Shown: piece by piece, positions 1 through 8,983 of the stretch | How the letters are laid out: every line of letters starts with the position of its first letter | How positions within the stretch are numbered: the first letter of the stretch is position 1 | Origin: Pseudoalteromonas luteoviolacea | GTDB lineage: Bacteria; Pseudomonadota; Gammaproteobacteria; Enterobacterales; Alteromonadaceae | Reading direction: 5' to 3' | Assembly: GCF_018100925.1 (NCBI RefSeq) | Contig: NZ_JAGJEH010000007.1 | Coordinates: 248,001 to 312,000, forward strand | Length of the DNA stretch: 64,000 nt | Notes under the pieces: generated by a model | Database searches by the model: none | What the model saw: the letters and a program-made list of their open reading frames with translations, nothing else | Told to the model about the DNA's origin: nothing | Made by a program: the position numbers and the translations under genes

Positions 1-372
1 AAAGCGGGATTCACGCTATATGTATTTGATAATGACCTGAGCTTTGCACAGAGCCAGTGTAATGACGCATGTGCAACCGCTTGGCCCCCCGTGATAGCGA
101 CACAAGCGCAAATAGCCAACATTCCTGGATTGAGTTTGATTGCTCGCCAAGACAATCAAATGCAAGTTGCCTATTTGGGGCGTCCGCTTTATCTATTTGC
201 ATCAGACACGGCACCTGGGGACATGTTAGGCAGCGAAATCAGCAATTGGTCACACGTCAGCTTGCCTACATCGGGTTTGCAAATTGAGGGCTCGAATGTG
301 ATCCAAAAAGATATTTACACTGCAAATGGCGTGGTCCACCTCATTGATACGGTGATCACATCTGTCGACTAG
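1..372 (+). CDS. C-terminal part of a secreted COG4315 / FAS1-type protein (5' truncated)
   Basis: The reading frame is open from the first base and ends at TAG 370-372, leaving 123 residues of a protein that starts before the window. It contains the Y-x-F-x-x-D motif (YVFDND) followed by a C-x-x-x-C segment (CNDACATAWPPV), then a second copy, PLYLFASD. This pattern is typical of the PF03640/COG4315 secreted repeat. The last 35 residues (DIYTANGVVHLIDTVIT) resemble the end of a fasciclin FAS1 domain, so the full protein may join the two folds. Such proteins are usually exported lipoproteins or surface proteins of unknown role. Family assignment is fairly safe; function is unknown. Confidence 0.7.
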   Translation, partial: KAGFTLYVFDNDLSFAQSQCNDACATAWPPVIATQAQIANIPGLSLIARQDNQMQVAYLGRPLYLFASDTAPGDMLGSEISNWSHVSLPTSGLQIEGSNVIQKDIYTANGVVHLIDTVITSVD

Positions 373-438
373 TTTCCCCTTCCTTTGAGTTAGGTATGGT
401 TGCCCGATTTAGCCAACCATACCTTTTTCAAAAAGCAT

Positions 439-1314
439 CTAGATACAGTCCACTTCAAGAGAAGCTACTTTATATTTTTGCTCAAACAATGCACACGCCC
501 CTAACAATGCAGCATGAGGAAGTTGGCTCACGCGAATATTCAATTGTTTGCACTGCTCATACTGCGTAAATGATGACAGCATGTGTTCGCCAAATAAGTC
601 ATAAGCTTGGGTTACTGATCCGCCCAATACAATCACATCTGGATCATAAGCGAGTTGCATATGAGCAAACGCTATTCCAAGGTGCGCACCTAGCTGCTCA
701 AATAACTGTAACGATTCTGCATTACCTGCTTTGGCTAATTGATATTGAAACGCCCCGTCCGTCCCCAGTTGATTAAAAAACTGGCCACTACAATAATCTT
801 CAATGGTTTTGCCAAGGTAAGGCGCACTGCCAAACTCTCCTGCCAACCCATATCGCCCTGTATATAACTTTTCGTCAATCACCACTCCGGCACCAAGCCC
901 GGTGCCTAGACAAACGCCCAAGATGTTTTTACACGGTATAAAATCACTGCCATGATTACCAAATCGATACTCCCCGAAAGTGAAACAATTGACATCATTG
1001 TGAACAAGAACAGGAACGTGGAACCGTCGGCTTAACTCCTCAGCCAACAGAACATCGCGCCACGCAGGTATATTTGTTACTTCAAATACTTCTCCGGTAT
1101 CACTGTTTACAACCCCCGGGATCCCAATGGCTACGCCGATGCAATCCGCTGTTATCGTCATTCGAACAAGTTCGATGACATAACTTGTCACTTCTTGTTT
1201 TGTGCCTGAGGCCGGCACCGGGTAGCGCTTTACCTGTCCTACACGACCTTGTTTCGCTAGACCACATAATGCTTTGGTCCCACCAAGGTCAATACAAACA
1301 ATCATTCCTGACAT
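439..1314 (-). CDS. ROK-family sugar kinase
   Basis: ROK kinases phosphorylate sugars in the cytoplasm using ATP. The N-terminal phosphate-binding motif DLGGTK is present near residue 9, with HNDVNCFTFGE in the middle and a glycine-rich GTGLGAG segment. The usual ROK zinc motif (C-x-C-G-x-x-G-C-x-E) is missing: AGEFG is followed by a short loop and DYCSG, so metal binding at that site is unlikely. I chose ATG at 1312-1314, one base after the stop of the upstream permease and behind an AGGAAG ribosome site. A longer frame would overlap the permease. Co-transcription with the permease implies that it phosphorylates the imported sugar. The exact sugar cannot be read from the sequence. Confidence 0.82.
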   Translation of the reverse strand: MSGMIVCIDLGGTKALCGLAKQGRVGQVKRYPVPASGTKQEVTSYVIELVRMTITADCIGVAIGIPGVVNSDTGEVFEVTNIPAWRDVLLAEELSRRFHVPVLVHNDVNCFTFGEYRFGNHGSDFIPCKNILGVCLGTGLGAGVVIDEKLYTGRYGLAGEFGSAPYLGKTIEDYCSGQFFNQLGTDGAFQYQLAKAGNAESLQLFEQLGAHLGIAFAHMQLAYDPDVIVLGGSVTQAYDLFGEHMLSSFTQYEQCKQLNIRVSQLPHAALLGACALFEQKYKVASLEVDCI

Positions 1315-1315
1315 C

Positions 1316-2563
1316 TTATGCTTCCTGCTCTGGTGATTTTTTCTCAAAAAGGCGGAATGTGTGGTTATTTACCAATGGATTTGATGAATTTGCCACATAA
1401 ACCATGTACCCCAAAGGAATAAATAGTAAACACAGCGCGAGCGTCAATGAGCCAGATAAGTACGTCACGGCTCCGATCAATGGCGAAGCCACCGCCCCGC
1501 CAACAATACCTGTGCATAGGATCCCAGCGATCGCACCGTGTCCTTGAGCAAAAGAATTCAGCGCCAGAGAGAATAACGCGGACCACATAATGGATAAGAA
1601 AAACCCAGTGGCAGGAAATGCAATCAAGGCCAGTTCAGCAGAGCCTAATATCGCCGTTACCAGACTCCCTCCTGCACCGAGACAAAACCACACCAGTACC
1701 TTGCGCACGTCAAATAACTTCATCAAGACCAAGCCGACCATACAACCAATTGTCAGCATAAGCCAAAATTGACTCACAACTTTAGCACCGACATTTTTTG
1801 CATCTAGCTCATGAGCTTGCTGTAAGAAAATTGCTATAGAATTCGCGATCCCCTGCTCCAAAGCAACATAGGCTGCAATCGCAAAAAAGAACTTTATAAC
1901 GGTTTTATTCTTAAATAATGCCGTACAGTCACCTAAGGTGTAATTTGCCACGAGCTCATCGTCAGCAACAGCAAAGCGAGTAAGCGTGCTCCACGCCAAC
2001 ATCCCCAAGCACACTAAAGCAAATAGCCAATACATACTTAGCCATTCCATTTGTTCAGGAACCAGAACACTCATCAAAGAGTTAGAGTTTTGGGCCGTCT
2101 CAGCTAATCCGATATACACAATTGGTGAGAGGGTCGCACCAGCGCCAAATAGCAACTGCGCCACGACAGATAACACGGCAAAATGTTCACTGCCACCGGC
2201 GCGGCGCAACAGAGGATTGATGGCGACTTGTAAAAATGCCATAGCACTGCCAATCATAAATAGGGCAAACATGGCAAATGCAAAGTTGGGTAAGAGTGCA
2301 AAAAGCAGCGAGCCGCTGGCAGCTAAGCTAAATGCGATCAACATGACAAATTTTTCGCCAATACGCTGTGCTAACAGACCAGCGGGGATTGACATCACTC
2401 CATATGCTGCAAAAAAAGCAAAAGGAAAAAAGCCAGCCAGCGCAATGCCGATATCAAAGCTTTTTATCAATTCAGGAAAGATTGGACCAAGAATATTGGT
2501 GATAAAAGAGATCGTAAAGAACGTCGCGAGAACCACAAGCACCGCAGGCAAATTCTTCTTCAT
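1316..2563 (-). CDS. MFS sugar permease, FucP/GlcP (FHS) type
   Basis: A 415-residue inner-membrane protein with about twelve hydrophobic segments and the layout of the fucose/glucose-galactose:H+ symporter group. Visible features are PIFPELIKSFDIG in the first loop and an Asn-Pro pair in helix 5 (AINPLLRRAGG). The start is placed at ATG 2561-2563 (MKKNLPAVL) behind AAGG, because the upstream extension is not membrane-protein-like and has no ribosome site. The stop is one base before the ROK kinase start, so both genes form one operon. It probably imports a monosaccharide or amino sugar that crosses the outer membrane through the neighbouring TonB receptor. The substrate is not determined. 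Confidence 0.82.
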   Translation of the reverse strand: MKKNLPAVLVVLATFFTISFITNILGPIFPELIKSFDIGIALAGFFPFAFFAAYGVMSIPAGLLAQRIGEKFVMLIAFSLAASGSLLFALLPNFAFAMFALFMIGSAMAFLQVAINPLLRRAGGSEHFAVLSVVAQLLFGAGATLSPIVYIGLAETAQNSNSLMSVLVPEQMEWLSMYWLFALVCLGMLAWSTLTRFAVADDELVANYTLGDCTALFKNKTVIKFFFAIAAYVALEQGIANSIAIFLQQAHELDAKNVGAKVVSQFWLMLTIGCMVGLVLMKLFDVRKVLVWFCLGAGGSLVTAILGSAELALIAFPATGFFLSIMWSALFSLALNSFAQGHGAIAGILCTGIVGGAVASPLIGAVTYLSGSLTLALCLLFIPLGYMVYVANSSNPLVNNHTFRLFEKKSPEQEA

Positions 2564-3600
2564 TACTAGTACCTTATTTAATAAAAAGGCGATGGCAAAA
2601 TAGGATCTGTTTGTTGGCAGACAAATGATCCAAGGGGAATCCGCCATCACCTTAACTCGTCAAATAAGGTTAGTGTGCCGCCAATTAACCTCATATTGCG
2701 GCACTATTCAATCCTTTATCAATACAATTCAAGCCCACCAACAACAACTGATAACTAATCCCTGTATGTTAGTATTTCCTGTTACCTTGTTTGCACCGAT
2801 AGGTATGATTGAAAGGCTTGATTTCAATACTGATTTAACACATAGCTTTAATTATAGCGTCTGAAATAATAACCATGACGGACAGAGGCTGTTGCGCGGA
2901 TATGCTCGTTGATTAGCTTGATTAAAAGTACACTTAAGAATTCAAATTCGAAAATTAACACTATATAGGTAACATTTACCCATTATATGTATTAGAAAAA
3001 ATAAAGTTATAACAGCTGTATATGGTATCAAGTTGGCTTTGTGGCGCTCACTCTCGCGTAAAATCAGCGCCGATCTCACCTTAGATATTGTGCTATTTTC
3101 ACCCGGTTATACGCATAAATCAACGATGTTAGCATCTATACTTTTCGTTGCTTTTTGACACTATGAAATCGACACTTTAAGCTACGGCTTCCGTCCTCAT
3201 ACTTTAATGATTCAACAATAACATTTTGAAGTATAAGTTTATTTATAATATTGGTATAAACTCCAACCATTTTATGCCGAGGCTTCTCAACTATTTTACC
3301 ACCTTAGCTCGCCTCTTGATGGCACCCTCTCTAACCTTGCAATATAGCCTGTCCCGCCGTCGCTCACTTTGATTGTGCTTGACATGCCTGAGCACCTATT
3401 CACGCAGGTTGCACAACTCTAAATAATCAATTGTTCCTTTCTTATTGCCTCACCAGTATCAACAATTTTTGACGCATTAACGTGATGTATATGCAATTAC
3501 AAAATGTTGAATTTTAATTTCTCAGACTCAGAGGAGCAGATTGCGTTTTTACAATTTTCACCACCGAGGAAATATCATATGAAGTTACTGTGCTGCTAAC
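2564..3600. other. 1 kb intergenic region between sugar permease and TonB receptor
   Basis: No convincing gene. Short frames here lack ribosome sites and protein-like composition. The part next to the permease must carry the promoter of the permease-kinase operon and holds the paired inverted repeats listed separately. The section at about 2880-3560 is AT-rich, with no direct repeats or hairpins that I could recognise. Confidence 0.5.
2667..2704. promoter_or_regulatory. Two interleaved inverted repeats upstream of the permease operon
   Basis: GTGCCGC at 2675-2681 pairs with GCGGCAC at 2698-2704, and AGGTTA at 2667-2672 pairs with TAACCT at 2686-2691. The two pairs interlock and lie about 105-140 bases upstream of the permease ATG. 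This is a reasonable place for a regulator-binding site or an mRNA leader switch. Only the repeats are seen; the role is inferred. Confidence 0.3.
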
Positions 3601-3623
3601 AAAAAAAGGCCGTTAAGGCCTTT
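3601..3623 (-). terminator. Rho-independent terminator of the TonB receptor gene
   Basis: On the minus strand, AAAGGCC, a 5-base loop and GGCCTTT run into a T tract (the A run at 3601-3607 on the plus strand). It lies about 30 bases after the receptor stop codon. Confidence 0.85.
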
Positions 3624-3653
3624 ATGCTGCGATAATGAAAAGGAAATTAGTGG

Positions 3654-6626
3654 CTACCAGCGACCACGTACACCCAGAGTAAAGCGACGCTCATAGATAT
3701 TTTGCGCCATACGGTTGTCTTCCCACTGCGCGTATTGTGATTCATACTCTTCGGTCAAGTTGCTACCCGACATATACACCGTAAGATTATCATTGATGTC
3801 ATAACTTGCCGACATATCAATATAAGTCGTCGGCTCAGTCCAAACACCTATATTACCCATACCACCTGGTGTTGACACCGTATGCAAGCGCTTAGAACGG
3901 TAGTTTGCAGCCAATCTAAATTGAAACCCATATTGCTCGTACCATAATACTGCGTTACCTGATTCTTTAGAGTTGTCTTCAAGCGGTAATGGCTCTCCAC
4001 CAAAGCCTTCTTTACCACTTTCACTTTCTGAATATGTATAGTTGAATGCGGCACCAAAGCCACTCCAAAAACCAGGCAAAAAGTCAAACGCTTGCTGGTA
4101 GCTAAACTCCGCACCTTCCATCGTGCCACCTTGACCATTAATTTGGCCATTCACTGTGACATTACGACGCACCACACCATCGCCATCTTCAGCAGCGATC
4201 TGCCACTGTGCAGACTCTATAAATGACTCTAAATCAATGTTGAACAATGCAACACTAACCAGCGCACTTGGCGAGAAATACCATTCCAATGTCACATCGG
4301 TATTTTCTGCACGCCAAGGCTCAAGATCTGGGTTACCTTGCATGGTTGCGTTAGTTGCGATCAATAGATCTGGACTGATCCCTTCGCTGGCAGCCAGCTC
4401 ATCTCCCGCTCTAGCTCGACTAATCGTAAGACCGCCACCAAGTGCCTTTAGATCCAAACGTGTCATCGTTTTACCCCAAGACGTACGTAAAATCACATCG
4501 TCTCTCAGGTTAAACGCCACATTCACAGACGGTAAAAAATCGCTGTAAGAGCGCGCAGTTACAATGTCGCCCACATCTTTTGCCACTTCACCTGGACAGT
4601 TAGTACAAATGGAATCGCCTACTTCGTTTTGTACGATATCAAGATCGGTTTCTATGTATTGAAAGCCCACATTAGCACGATAAAAATCGTTCGATAGGTC
4701 GGCACGCCAATACACAGACTGCGTTTGCTCCTCTATTTTATAAGAGCTTCCAGGCACTCCGCCTCTGATATTGCCCGGATACAGTGCATTTTGAAATGCA
4801 AATGGGTCATCAAGTTGACGCGGATCTACAAAATAGTATTCACCTAAATTAACTGGACCAAAGTCGCTGTTTTTTTCCACCCAACCCGCAGGCAAACTAG
4901 TAAAGTTAAATGGTGTATTAGCCCCCATGGTAATATCGCCATCTACTACACTGACTTCCCCATCACCATTTGTGTCAAATGCAGCCAATCCCTGATCTTT
5001 CCACATGACATTGACACTGCCCTCACCCACAGGATTGGAAAAAGGCGCGAGCAAAACAAACTGATCACGTGTTACGTCACGCTGACCAACTCGCACGCCA
5101 AAAGACATCTTTTCAAGGTGTTTATAGTCAAACTGATACTCACCATCCAATCGCAAAACATCTAAACTCGCTTCTTCATCATAGTTATTTTCGGAATAGG
5201 TAGAGACAATAGCATAGCGATTGATATTGGAGCCAAATACCTCACCTTGCAGCTCACTAGGTCCAGTCAGTGAAGGGTGTTTGCCTTTGAAGTTCAAACG
5301 CATCGGAATAGGGTTTGGTCCATACCCGCCCGGGTTCACAGCAATTGGACCTGAACCATCATTTCTTCGTAAACCATGCGCTAGACCATTGGTTAGGTAA
5401 CCCTGGGCGACGTTTTCAGTGTGACTGCGCTCTGCATCCGCAGTAATAAAACGTGCTTTACCGGAAAAGTTACCGTCCCCTTTAAACTCTAATTCAAAAT
5501 TAAAGTTAGTTGACTCACGCTGGTTGGTATGACTTTCTGAGTGGGACACAACACGCGGTGAATTGAGCGTAATATCTTGCGCTGTATACAGGTTGTGGCC
5601 ATTGTCTAGCACACCCCGATTAATCGGATCGTGTTGATCTTGCCAGTGCCAGTGGCCGCCCCACGCATTGTCAGCTGTGATCCCTTTGTGACGATCTGCA
5701 TCATCCATATCCGTGTAAAAAACGTCACTGCTGAAAGTCCAGTTATCACTTAACTGGGCTTGAAAACTTACCGTCGCACCGAGACGTTCGCGCTCAGTAA
5801 AGCGGTTCATAATACCGTAACTCACATAGGTGAATTCGGCATCATCAGAATCCCCATCGCCATTCATATCCTGTTTGGGACAAAACCAACATGACACTTC
5901 TTCGTGGTTTTCAAATGGCGCATATGCCCAACCATCATCAGTAGAACCATAGCGGTAGTTTGCAAGGTTTGCCTCATCGTACGACAGGGTAGCCAGCACA
6001 GCGAATCGATCACCGTTATAGCCTGCGGACACCATAAACTTTGGATCCGTCTCCTCGGAGTATGACCCAGTGGATGCCTCCGCCAATGCAGCACCACTGA
6101 ACCCCTCTTCTAGGTCAAAAGGTTTACGCGTTAATAAGTCAACCGTACCTGATATACCACCAGCAAGCGTGTCTGCGGTTGGTGATTTCATTACATTCAT
6201 AGAGCCAACCAAGCTAGAGGGAATATCTGTGAAGTCCGGCTGTACCTTAGTGATAGAGCCAGCGCTTAAGAATTGCTCTCCGTTAAGCAAGGTTGTTACT
6301 TGGGGCATACCACGTACATTGATAGTCGAACCTTCACCAGCACTGCGACGAATTTGGATCCCCGGAACACGTTGCAGGGAGTCAGCAATGGTTATATCTG
6401 GTAATTTACCGATATCTTCAGCAGTAATTGAGTCAACTACACCATCGGCAAAACGCTTGGTATTTAAACTTCTTTCAGTAGAAGCTCTGATCCCGCGGAC
6501 TTCGATAACTTCAACTTGTTCTGCTTGAACACCTGCATCCTCTGCATATGCTCCTACAGACAGAACAGCAGCCATAACAGCAAAAGACACACGTGACCGT
6601 TTAAATGGAGATAGATTATGTTTCAT
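3654..6626 (-). CDS. TonB-dependent outer-membrane receptor (Xanthomonas/Caulobacter type)
   Basis: About 990 residues: a signal peptide (cut near AYA-ED, residue 28), a TonB box-like stretch (VEVIEVRGI), a plug domain (DSLQRVPGIQIRR, NVRGM, LLNGEQ), and a long beta-barrel ending in an aromatic residue (LGVRGRW). This matches the large receptors that import glycans or sugars through the outer membrane by TonB energy. Two loops carry Asp-rich EF-hand-like stretches (DMNGDGDSDDAEF and DTNGDGEVSVVDGD) and two carry C-x-x-C pairs (CWFC, CTNC), which suggest calcium- or disulfide-stabilised extracellular loops. ATG 6624-6626 is preferred over the GTG one codon upstream. The permease, kinase and AraC neighbours point to a sugar substrate. 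Confidence 0.88.
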   Translation of the reverse strand: MKHNLSPFKRSRVSFAVMAAVLSVGAYAEDAGVQAEQVEVIEVRGIRASTERSLNTKRFADGVVDSITAEDIGKLPDITIADSLQRVPGIQIRRSAGEGSTINVRGMPQVTTLLNGEQFLSAGSITKVQPDFTDIPSSLVGSMNVMKSPTADTLAGGISGTVDLLTRKPFDLEEGFSGAALAEASTGSYSEETDPKFMVSAGYNGDRFAVLATLSYDEANLANYRYGSTDDGWAYAPFENHEEVSCWFCPKQDMNGDGDSDDAEFTYVSYGIMNRFTERERLGATVSFQAQLSDNWTFSSDVFYTDMDDADRHKGITADNAWGGHWHWQDQHDPINRGVLDNGHNLYTAQDITLNSPRVVSHSESHTNQRESTNFNFELEFKGDGNFSGKARFITADAERSHTENVAQGYLTNGLAHGLRRNDGSGPIAVNPGGYGPNPIPMRLNFKGKHPSLTGPSELQGEVFGSNINRYAIVSTYSENNYDEEASLDVLRLDGEYQFDYKHLEKMSFGVRVGQRDVTRDQFVLLAPFSNPVGEGSVNVMWKDQGLAAFDTNGDGEVSVVDGDITMGANTPFNFTSLPAGWVEKNSDFGPVNLGEYYFVDPRQLDDPFAFQNALYPGNIRGGVPGSSYKIEEQTQSVYWRADLSNDFYRANVGFQYIETDLDIVQNEVGDSICTNCPGEVAKDVGDIVTARSYSDFLPSVNVAFNLRDDVILRTSWGKTMTRLDLKALGGGLTISRARAGDELAASEGISPDLLIATNATMQGNPDLEPWRAENTDVTLEWYFSPSALVSVALFNIDLESFIESAQWQIAAEDGDGVVRRNVTVNGQINGQGGTMEGAEFSYQQAFDFLPGFWSGFGAAFNYTYSESESGKEGFGGEPLPLEDNSKESGNAVLWYEQYGFQFRLAANYRSKRLHTVSTPGGMGNIGVWTEPTTYIDMSASYDINDNLTVYMSGSNLTEEYESQYAQWEDNRMAQNIYERRFTLGVRGRW

Positions 6627-7138
6627 CACTTTTCTCTCTGATTTATTTTTTTATCTGTTTTTGAAAAGAAAATTAGAGAAAACTCAACGCTTATTAACTA
6701 AGTAAACACCTTGACCTAGTCGCCCAAGGGTACTGAGCGCCTGAATAAATCACGTAACGAGAAATGCTACTTAAAATTAACAACTCTAATTTCAACCTTT
6801 ACATATTTGAGCAGTCAGGGAGACAAGATGTTTGCATTTTCTATCTCATACAGGTACAAATCTATCAATAAACAGCGCTGTCATTGCTGAAAATGAACCT
6901 TTATTAGGTATTAATCCTGAAAAGCATGGGAGATCCCGAGGTGAAAAAGAAGTGGATAGATAAGTATTATGATTGATTTGAAATGTATCACCACGTTTTA
7001 CATAGGTGATTAAGTATTTAAATATATGTAACAAAGAGTAATGACGCTTAAAGGTTTAGTCGTCGAATAATTACCTTACAACATGTGCTCGTTAAGTATT
7101 TAAAAAACACATAAAGAACAAAAATTAAGGACAATATT
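6627..7138. promoter_or_regulatory. Divergent control region between TonB receptor and AraC gene
   Basis: A 512-base AT-rich region that must contain both promoters. The 13-mer TTAAGTATTTAAA occurs twice in direct orientation, at 7010-7022 and 7092-7104, 82 bases apart. An inverted repeat ATCACC/GGTGAT (6987-6992 and 7005-7010) abuts the first copy. Direct half-sites at this spacing, in front of an AraC-family gene, are plausible operator sites. No convincing gene is seen here. Confidence 0.35.
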
Positions 7139-8005
7139 ATGAGAGCGATGTGCGAAAAAATCATACCTTCAACCAATTGTTCTTGGCGATACTGTTTATA
7201 CCAGTTAAATGAGATACCATTCAATTGGCACTATCACCCAGAGTATGAGGTATGCCTCACATTAAACAGTAAAGGTGTGTGTCATATTGGCGACTATATT
7301 GCGCCATTTGGTGACTATGACTTAGTCTTATTAGGGCCTGAACTCCCCCATACATGGCAGTCAAAACCTAACCAAGATGGCAGTATGCAAAAAGTATATG
7401 TCGCACAGATCCCTGCACTTTGGCTAGAGCAACAGCTGCGGCTCAACAAAGAGTTTGAAAGTTTACATACCCTGCTGCACAAAGCAAAGTGTGGATTAAA
7501 GTTCAGTGAGCAACTAGCTAGAACCACAGAGCAATTATTTATCCAGATGGCTGAAGCTAACCCTCTTGAGCGGTATGTACTGTTATTCAATATGCTCAAT
7601 TTGATGGCTACCAGCGACTATGACACGCTTTCTAGTATGGAGTTTAGCTACGCAAATCAACAAGATCCGGCGAAAGATAAATTTGATCGCGTGATCAACT
7701 TTATCTACGAGAATTATACTGAGCAATTAAATGCGGATCTATTAGCTGAACAAGCCCACATGAGTACCAATCACTTCCATCGATTCTTTAAAAAGCGCAC
7801 CGAAAAAACGGTCACGGAATTCATCAATCAGTTGCGTATTGCCAGAGCCTGTAAATTACTGATCAGCTCTAAAGCACCTATAACAGTGATCAGCGATCAA
7901 TGCGGATTTAATAACCTGTCAAACTTTAACAGGCGATTTCTCGCGATAAAGGCCTGCACTCCAAGTCAATTTCGCTCTCGAATACAACACAAAGCCCTGT
8001 TATAA
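7139..8005 (+). CDS. AraC-family transcriptional regulator with N-terminal cupin
   Basis: 288 residues. The N-terminal half is a cupin sensor (NWHYHPEYEVCL, LGPELPHTW) that would bind a small ligand. The C-terminal 100 residues hold the two AraC helix-turn-helix motifs (MSTNHFHRFFKKRT and ISDQCGFNNLSNFNRRF). ATG 7139 has AAGGA six bases upstream. It is divergent from the TonB receptor gene, so it is the obvious candidate to control receptor, permease and kinase in response to the imported sugar. That link is inferred from position. Confidence 0.88.
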   Translation: MRAMCEKIIPSTNCSWRYCLYQLNEIPFNWHYHPEYEVCLTLNSKGVCHIGDYIAPFGDYDLVLLGPELPHTWQSKPNQDGSMQKVYVAQIPALWLEQQLRLNKEFESLHTLLHKAKCGLKFSEQLARTTEQLFIQMAEANPLERYVLLFNMLNLMATSDYDTLSSMEFSYANQQDPAKDKFDRVINFIYENYTEQLNADLLAEQAHMSTNHFHRFFKKRTEKTVTEFINQLRIARACKLLISSKAPITVISDQCGFNNLSNFNRRFLAIKACTPSQFRSRIQHKALL

Positions 8006-8133
8006 ACAGGCTTTGTCCAAAAACTGGCAACTGTTCTTGCACTTGGATTGTCAAAGAGGTACTCAGTTCAGGGTAAAGTCAGTTGTCACTGGGTAATTTG
8101 CACGCACAATAAAAATAGATCCAAGGAACAACC

Positions 8134-8922
8134 ATGCGATTTCAACTCTGTGCACTGCTCGCAAACGGGTTAATGCTCTCAACTTCTCACTACACCTATT
8201 CCCAAGAGGGGTGCCAAAAAGATCAACGCTGTACCATGGTGGTTTACAGTGAACAAACAGATAAATGGCAAATCATCAATAAATCCCGGGCAGAGCGTGC
8301 GTTTAGCCCTTTCTCTACATACAAGATCCCTAATACGTTGATTTTGCTTGAAGAGCAAAAAATTGATACTAAGACAAGCTATAAAGTTGATACCCATGCA
8401 TACCCGGTACAGAAATGGTGGCCGGGTGTTTGGCAAAGTGACGATATTAAAGTGAAAGATGCATTTAGCTACTCGGTGCTACCCTTATACCAAATGTGGA
8501 CCAATTCACTAAACAAGCCCGAAATAAAGACCTATTTGTCACAATTTAACTATGGAAACCAAGATATCAACGGTCCGTTAGACGAGTTTTGGCTCAATTC
8601 AAGCCTGCAAATTTCGGCAATGGAACAAATTGAATTCTTACGTCGGCTCGACGAAAAAACGCTTGGATTAAGCAAGCAAACTTACCAAACTTTCGATGCT
8701 ATTTTCTTAAAACAAAGTACATCTGAGTATCAGCTATACGCTAAAACAGGAACAGGCCCTATTGCTAAAAAAACATACTTAGGTTGGTATGTTGGTAAAA
8801 TAGAAAACGCCCAAGGAACGCACTATTTTGCATTTAATATGCATGCCCCCTCATTCAAAGAAATGGTGAATGTACGTGTGGATAAAGCACATGCAACCCT
8901 CAAGGCACTGAAGATAATTTAA
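8134..8922 (+). CDS. Class D (OXA-type) beta-lactamase
   Basis: A periplasmic serine hydrolase that opens beta-lactam rings. The signal peptide covers about the first 23 residues. Class D motifs in order: S61-T-Y-K64 (nucleophile and the lysine normally carbamylated), S114-V-L116 at the S-x-V position, Y140-G-N142, W153, and K204-T-G-T207, followed by LGWYVG. The third residue of S-x-V is Leu instead of Val. This residue packs against the carbamylated lysine and may alter activity or lysine chemistry. The length (262) is normal for class D. It stands alone with no mobile element next to it, so it is probably an intrinsic chromosomal enzyme. Its spectrum cannot be predicted. Confidence 0.9.
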   Translation: MRFQLCALLANGLMLSTSHYTYSQEGCQKDQRCTMVVYSEQTDKWQIINKSRAERAFSPFSTYKIPNTLILLEEQKIDTKTSYKVDTHAYPVQKWWPGVWQSDDIKVKDAFSYSVLPLYQMWTNSLNKPEIKTYLSQFNYGNQDINGPLDEFWLNSSLQISAMEQIEFLRRLDEKTLGLSKQTYQTFDAIFLKQSTSEYQLYAKTGTGPIAKKTYLGWYVGKIENAQGTHYFAFNMHAPSFKEMVNVRVDKAHATLKALKII

Positions 8923-8945
8923 AAGAGCAACACCGTTTCGTGCAC

Positions 8946-8977
8946 AAAAAAAGAGGTAACGTCGTTACCTCTTTTTT
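8946..8977. terminator. Bidirectional terminator between beta-lactamase and ybbP
   Basis: Near-perfect hairpin AAAAAGAGGTAACG / CGTTACCTCTTTTT with an A run on the left and a T run on the right. It can end transcription from both converging genes. Confidence 0.9.
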
Positions 8978-8983
8978 AATGTC

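Noticed and set aside
1986..2603. 205-codon open frame antisense to the sugar permease
   Set aside because: Its composition mirrors the membrane protein on the other strand, and it has no ribosome site or family motif.
2625..2864. 79-codon frame in the permease/receptor intergenic region
   Set aside because: No ribosome site, no recognisable family, and it overlaps the likely promoter region of the permease operon.
6846..7034. 62-codon frame in the receptor/AraC control region
   Set aside because: No ribosome site and an AT-driven composition; the region is better explained as a divergent promoter.
8134..8922. Acquired resistance cassette
   Set aside because: No integron site, insertion sequence or composition change surrounds the class D gene, so I treat it as intrinsic.
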